DNA of 64,000 bases from Mucilaginibacter mallensis (GTDB taxonomy: Bacteria > Bacteroidota > Bacteroidia > Sphingobacteriales > Sphingobacteriaceae): assembly GCF_900105165.1 (NCBI RefSeq), contig NZ_LT629740.1, positions 744,001-808,000 on the forward strand. Direction: 5' to 3'. Positions within the stretch are counted from its first letter, which is position 1. Each line of letters opens with the position of its first letter. The notes below the pieces were generated by a model. That model was given only the letters and a program-made list of their open reading frames with translations. It made no database searches and was not told where the DNA came from. This document shows, piece by piece, positions 60,543-64,000 of the stretch. The translations under genes were made by a program, and so were the position numbers.

Positions 60543-61759
60543 ATGGTTATCAGGTTTACAATAGGATCCTGCCAGGTGTTATTTTTATAGGGCATGTGCG
60601 ATTTTATTGATGTAAATGTATTGATTTTTAGTTTGTTAAGCGCAATGTATCTTAAAGGATCGATTAAATGATTGTAGGCATCGACAGGCTCATTGATGGT
60701 TTTGCCAGAGCGGTCGATACGCCATTTGTAACGGGCTATTTCATGACGGAGATTTACACTGCGGCGGGTAATGTTTATTTTGTGGCGTCGCAGGATATCG
60801 ATAGAGTTTTTTATACTGTCGGGGCCCTTTTTTGCGCCTTTGATGTTCCAGCCTAGTCGCTTCAATTCTTCGATGGACTTTGGTTCGGCGCTGTCGGCAA
60901 TGATCTCAGTGCTTTTGCTGATGCCTGCGCTGGTGAGCCGGGCAGCGATATCGGTATTGGTAAGGCCGGTTTCGTAAAACATTTCATCGACCCAAAGTTC
61001 GCCGTTTTGAGCGTATACCTGCAGGCAACCGGTTTCGTCGTTGGTGAAGCCAAAATCAAGGCCGGCAGCGATGCGTTTTGCATCCGGAGGGATATCGTTG
61101 CAGATATGCCAGTTATCGAACACCAGTCCGCTTACTTTGCCGGTTAAGCCGCGGGCATAGACCTTCCAGAGTTCGATATCTACTGCTTTGAGCGACTCGA
61201 CCTTATCGCGCATGGTTTGCTTGATGAAGGGGTTGTGGCGGTGATCGGAGATGATGAGCTGCACATCGGGTTTGCCTATTACATGATCGTGTACCCAAAA
61301 GTTATAGTTGGGATTATAATCAATAAACACACGTTCGCGGGTGCGGAGGGCCAGTTCGGTGTAAATGTCGTAGGTGATGCCGTTGGCTTCGTTGATGAAC
61401 AAATAATCGCGCTTGCCTGACTTGGCATCCTGGGCATTGTCGTAGCTTTTAAATTCGATTATGGTACCATTATGGAACTCGAAGATCCTATCGGATTTGT
61501 TATAGCTTTTTACCATGGCTTTTATTTGATCGGAGCTGTTGTAGATATTTAATGCATCGCGCAGGGCACCAGCTTTAAGGTTTGGTATATCCTGACCAAC
61601 TACGGTTATTACTTGTTTTGGGCTTTCGCAGGCGAGACAAAAGAGTACTTGTTCAATAGCGTAGGTTTTGCCGGAGCTTGTGCCGCCCTGGTTTACTATT
61701 ATACTGGCTGCGGCGTTATAATTTTGTTTGAATAGGATGGATGCATTTTGTTGGTTCAT
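60539..61759 (-). CDS. terL: Phage terminase large subunit
   Basis: The 406-residue protein has an ATPase domain with Walker A QGGTSSGKT near residue 28 and Walker B YLFINEANG near 122, and an RNase H-like nuclease domain with AAGLDFGFTNDETG near 232 (first metal-binding Asp), IADSAEP near 290 and DAYNHLIDPLRY near 385 (last Asp). This is the PBSX/Terminase_3 type that cuts and pumps phage DNA into the head. It appears complete. It is separated from terS by 537 bases of repeats. Confidence 0.9.
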   Translation of the reverse strand: MNQQNASILFKQNYNAAASIIVNQGGTSSGKTYAIEQVLFCLACESPKQVITVVGQDIPNLKAGALRDALNIYNSSDQIKAMVKSYNKSDRIFEFHNGTIIEFKSYDNAQDAKSGKRDYLFINEANGITYDIYTELALRTRERVFIDYNPNYNFWVHDHVIGKPDVQLIISDHRHNPFIKQTMRDKVESLKAVDIELWKVYARGLTGKVSGLVFDNWHICNDIPPDAKRIAAGLDFGFTNDETGCLQVYAQNGELWVDEMFYETGLTNTDIAARLTSAGISKSTEIIADSAEPKSIEELKRLGWNIKGAKKGPDSIKNSIDILRRHKINITRRSVNLRHEIARYKWRIDRSGKTINEPVDAYNHLIDPLRYIALNKLKINTFTSIKSHMPYKNNTWQDPIVNLITI

Positions 61760-61839
61760 TAGGTTTTGTTCATTTGTTCAATGGTTCATTGGTGTTTGGT
61801 TGTCGCTTGGCTATTTTCGCATGGTCATTATCGCATGAA

Positions 61840-62178
61840 GCCGCTCATGGGCGCGGAGCCCTAGTCCTTTTGTCTTGATACAAAAGGACCAAAAAATCAA
61901 GTCAGCAAAGAGGCTTCTTTGCCGCACCGGGCTTGCGCTGCAAATCTGGCAAAACCTGGGCTGCTATATTTTTGCGGCCTTATTGCTGCTGTGGCCAGTG
62001 CACTGCAAAAATCTGCTATGCCCTGCCACGAACAAGGCCACCATTGTTTTGCCAGATTTCGGCCGAAGCTTTTTTGCTGACGGGATGGAAAAATGTTATT
62101 GGTCATTGATTGTTTTGGTTCATAAGCGTGGACGCTTATGCGGTGGTTTTGGTTCAAGCGTGGACGCTTGAACCGGCG
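61840..62178. repeat. Long dispersed repeat, copy B (about 339 bases)
   Basis: Direct-orientation partner of 58995-59406 with the same order of conserved blocks. It ends with two near-palindromes ATAAGCGTGGACGCTTAT and TTCAAGCGTGGACGCTTGAA, which also end copy A. Confidence 0.8.
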
Positions 62179-62188
62179 GTGTGGGTGG

Positions 62189-62289
62189 GGTCACTGGTCA
62201 CTGGTCACTGGTCACTGGTCACTGGTCACTGGTCACTGGTCACTGGTCACTGGTCACTGGTCACTGGTCACTGGTCACTGGTCACTGGT
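62189..62289. repeat. Tandem array of GGTCACT, about 14 copies
   Basis: The 7-base unit GGTCACT is repeated without variation for about 101 bases. Related looser words such as GGTCATT and GTTCATTGG occur nearby. Copy number is likely to vary between strains. Confidence 0.95.
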
Positions 62290-62296
62290 TTGTTGG

Positions 62297-62764
62297 TTAG
62301 AGCGATACTTCTTTTTCGTTGGAGGCGGGTGTGGGGCCGGTTTCGAGGATTTTTACTTTTAGGGTTTTTGAGGATGGATCGGTTGGTGACCGTTCTTCGG
62401 GTTTTTCGTTCCAGCCCATGCTGCGGAGGGCGAATATGGCGCCGCTGGCGGGTTGCTGGTGTAGTTTCTTTTCGTATTCAGCCTCGATACGCAACTGGCC
62501 GCGTTTGAGGATGTAGGCATGTTTGCCCGAGGTTTCGTAATCATCAAATGATTGGCGGCTGCTGAAGCCGAGGAAAAAGGCGAGGCCAGTGATGGTTGCC
62601 GGTTCGGGTTGGCGGTCCCAGATCTTTGTATCGGTAGCTTTTTTAGTGCTTTTGGTTTGCGTTGATTTTTCTTCGAGATGATATTCACCCTGAATGTGTA
62701 TGAAATAGTCATCAATAAGCTGATTTAGCCTTGTAACTGTAAATTTTGGATGCTTAAGTTTCAT
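62297..62764 (-). CDS. terS: Phage DNA-packaging protein / terminase small subunit (gp3-like)
   Basis: From the ATG at 62764 (MKLKHPKFTV; a longer start lies 8 codons upstream) the 155-residue product has PATITGLAFFLGFSSRQSFDDYE, a helical DNA-binding segment, and GAIFALRSMGWNEK, as in the GP3_package family. It recognises phage DNA for packaging with TerL. Its C-terminal end lies directly next to the 7-bp tandem array. Confidence 0.8.
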   Translation of the reverse strand: MKLKHPKFTVTRLNQLIDDYFIHIQGEYHLEEKSTQTKSTKKATDTKIWDRQPEPATITGLAFFLGFSSRQSFDDYETSGKHAYILKRGQLRIEAEYEKKLHQQPASGAIFALRSMGWNEKPEERSPTDPSSKTLKVKILETGPTPASNEKEVSL

Positions 62765-63053
62765 TATGATTAAAATGCCGAATGGCATAAAGTATATTCA
62801 AAGATAACTAAATTATTTAGCATTAGCAAATATTTTTTTAATAATTGGAGGTGATAGGGATTTCAATTTTAAAGTGGATCGGGATAAAATAATTTTAAAA
62901 AAATGGGCTACTTCAGTGATTTTTGGTTGTTTTTTTGTGGTTTTTAACCGGACGCGTTAATAATTGTTAAATTTTTGTTACGAATACTAATTGGCACAAC
63001 CTTTTTAACTATTTTTACGTATCCAATTACAAGAACAGCGCAGATCTTTACTA

Positions 63054-63635
63054 ATGGGCAACAAGAGATTTACTAAATTTTTCATCGTTTTTATACTGCT
63101 GCTTTCGGGTATGATCGTATCGTGCCAAAAAGATCAGGTGGTTAATGATGAAACAGCGGTAAATTCTGCTAAAACCGATAGTTCATTAACGCTTAATGCA
63201 CCTGGCAATTACCTTGCTGTTAAGGGGACGCTTAAAGTAACTATACTGGATTCGACCTATACTTTTGACGCGGCTAAAGATTCAATAGCTTTTATAAATG
63301 TTAACTCGGGCAATAACCAGTACTTTGGGATAACAGCTATTAATAAGGAGCATGACATGAGCTTTGGGATCAGCTCGGCAGGGAAGGCGCTTAGTAATTT
63401 AACCAGCACGGTAGCAGGGAGTCAGTTTTTATTGAGCCATGATAAAATGCCTAATATTGAATACGCATTAACCAAATACATAAACACCCAGGATTTCGGG
63501 AAAATAAACATTACCTCATTTAAAACAGACAGCACGTTGGCTAAAGGTACATTTTATACTTTTTTAGCTAAGGATGCCAAGCCTAATGCGCCTTTTTATA
63601 AGGTTAAGGGCACTTTTAGCCTACAGCTGAAATAG
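63054..63635 (+). CDS. Secreted lipoprotein of unknown function, 193 aa
   Basis: The product starts MGNKRFTKFFIVFILLLSGM, with lipobox IVSC followed by QKD, so it is a lipoprotein. The body is beta-rich (LAVKGTLKVTILDSTYTFDA, SIAFINVNSG, FYKVKGTFSLQL), similar in style to DUF-type calycin-like lipoproteins of Bacteroidota, but I recognise no named family. It is a single-gene unit; the preceding gap 62789-63053 is A/T-rich with no other clear feature. Confidence 0.65.
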   Translation: MGNKRFTKFFIVFILLLSGMIVSCQKDQVVNDETAVNSAKTDSSLTLNAPGNYLAVKGTLKVTILDSTYTFDAAKDSIAFINVNSGNNQYFGITAINKEHDMSFGISSAGKALSNLTSTVAGSQFLLSHDKMPNIEYALTKYINTQDFGKINITSFKTDSTLAKGTFYTFLAKDAKPNAPFYKVKGTFSLQLK

Positions 63636-63834
63636 TTTTGTCATTAAGTCATTGGTCATTGAGTCATTAGTTGCCAGTATATCGACTATCGTTATAATCA
63701 TTCCTATTTAACTTTTAATTATTTAGCCGTAAGTAACCGTTAAGTAAAAAAGCGTTTACAGATGGGGCTTTTCGGAGTTTGGGTAGCCAAATGTGGCCTT
63801 TTTTTAGTACCTTTAACAAATTTTAAAGACATTG

Positions 63835-64000
63835 ATGAAAGTATTTATTGCAGGCTTGCCACTTGAGGTGGATGAGGCCGAGTTAACAGCCGTTTTTGGT
63901 GATTTTGGGCCGGTAAAATCACTCAGGATCATTAAAGATCGTGAAACAAAAGAGAGTAAGGGTTTTGGGTTTGTTGAGATGGTGAACGAAGACGAGGCTA
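63835..64000 (+). CDS. RRM-type RNA-binding protein, 3' end outside window
   Basis: The first 55 codons encode MKVFIAGLPLEVDEAELTAV, FGPVKSLRIIKDRETKESKG and FGFVEMVNEDEA. The RNP2 motif (VFIAGL) and RNP1 motif (KGFGFVEM) of a single RRM are clear. Small RRM proteins are common in Bacteroidota, some linked to cold response or RNA stability. The gap 63636-63834 before it holds no other gene. Confidence 0.88.
   Translation, partial: MKVFIAGLPLEVDEAELTAVFGDFGPVKSLRIIKDRETKESKGFGFVEMVNEDEA

Larger units (their letters stand above)
61760..62296. other. Repeat-filled gap between terS and terL
   Basis: The gap holds a short run of GTTCATTGG-like words, copy B of the dispersed repeat (61840-62178) and the 7-bp tandem array (62189-62289). 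Frames through the array encode repeated LVTGHWS and are not genes. terS and terL are normally adjacent, so this is insertion or growth of repeats. Confidence 0.75.
59698..62764 (-). mobile_element. Phage packaging remnant (terS, terL and one further phage gene)
   Basis: Only a DNA-packaging small subunit, the large terminase and one further phage-type gene with a frameshifted extension are present. No portal, capsid, tail, lysis or integrase gene follows. Dispersed repeat copies flank terL and the distal gene and split terS from terL. Confidence 0.65.

Noticed and set aside
62189..62289. The regular array looked at first like a CRISPR or a repeat protein gene (LVTGHWS repeats)
   Set aside because: The unit is only 7 bases with no spacers, and the open frames are a by-product of a 7-base repeat lacking stop codons.

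Overview
The window looks like a chromosome segment of a member of the Bacteroidota, most probably a soil-type Sphingobacteriaceae such as Mucilaginibacter or Pedobacter. The reasons are SusC/SusD pairs, GldM, FecR/ECF pairs, -7 boxes of the form TAnnTTTG, a Bacteroidota-type tyrosine recombinase, and moderate GC content. The genus is an inference from gene content, not from a marker gene.

Region 1 (1-35472) starts with the 3' part of gldM and is then one large polysaccharide-utilisation region. A block of secreted enzymes (GH78-type rhamnosidase, two SGNH esterases, GH2, a RICIN/propeller protein, a GH38-like protein, GH92, and an esterase of the Esterase D type) is followed by two SusC/SusD sets with DUF5004- and DUF4961-like surface lipoproteins. 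Next come an Lgt-family protein, a second GH92, a fucose-permease-type transporter and a LacI-type regulator. Five sites of the form TTTGCTAAAYCGttt, with a possible sixth in front of lacI, sit upstream of the enzyme and SusD units. The enzyme set suggests an acylated, mannose- and rhamnose-containing glycan. The exact substrate cannot be read from sequence.

Region 2 (35473-41885) is a cell-surface signalling group: an ECF sigma factor and FecR-type anti-sigma factor, two paralogous surface-repeat proteins (one carrying an STN domain), and an outer-membrane beta-barrel protein. The two repeat-protein genes share a two-part upstream motif (GTCAGGGTAA, 12 bases, GTGTC) that could be the promoter read by this sigma factor. 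A ~1.1 kb repeat-rich non-coding stretch follows.

Region 3 (41886-55671) is accessory DNA. It holds an AbiL-like ATPase/RloB pair whose second gene is cut at its 3' end by an IS21-family element, and a membrane coiled-coil protein with a truncated partner on the other side of the IS. A run of five small proteins (67-103 aa) comes next, then a response regulator and a TPR histidine kinase, a 51-codon gene with its own terminator, and a one-pass membrane protein. The region ends with an ORF6N gene carrying two in-frame amber codons and a tyrosine recombinase next to tRNA-Lys. Two of the small-gene promoters carry the same palindrome at exactly the same distance from the -7 box, which makes this module the best candidate for an undescribed regulated system.

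Region 4 (55672-64000) holds a YCF48-like protein, two tRNA-Leu genes, an AT-rich acyltransferase bounded by a decayed tRNA-Leu copy, and a small phage packaging remnant. The remnant has terS and terL separated by a dispersed repeat and a 7-bp tandem array, and a downstream gene with a -1 slippery heptamer. A lipoprotein gene and the start of an RRM protein gene close the window.
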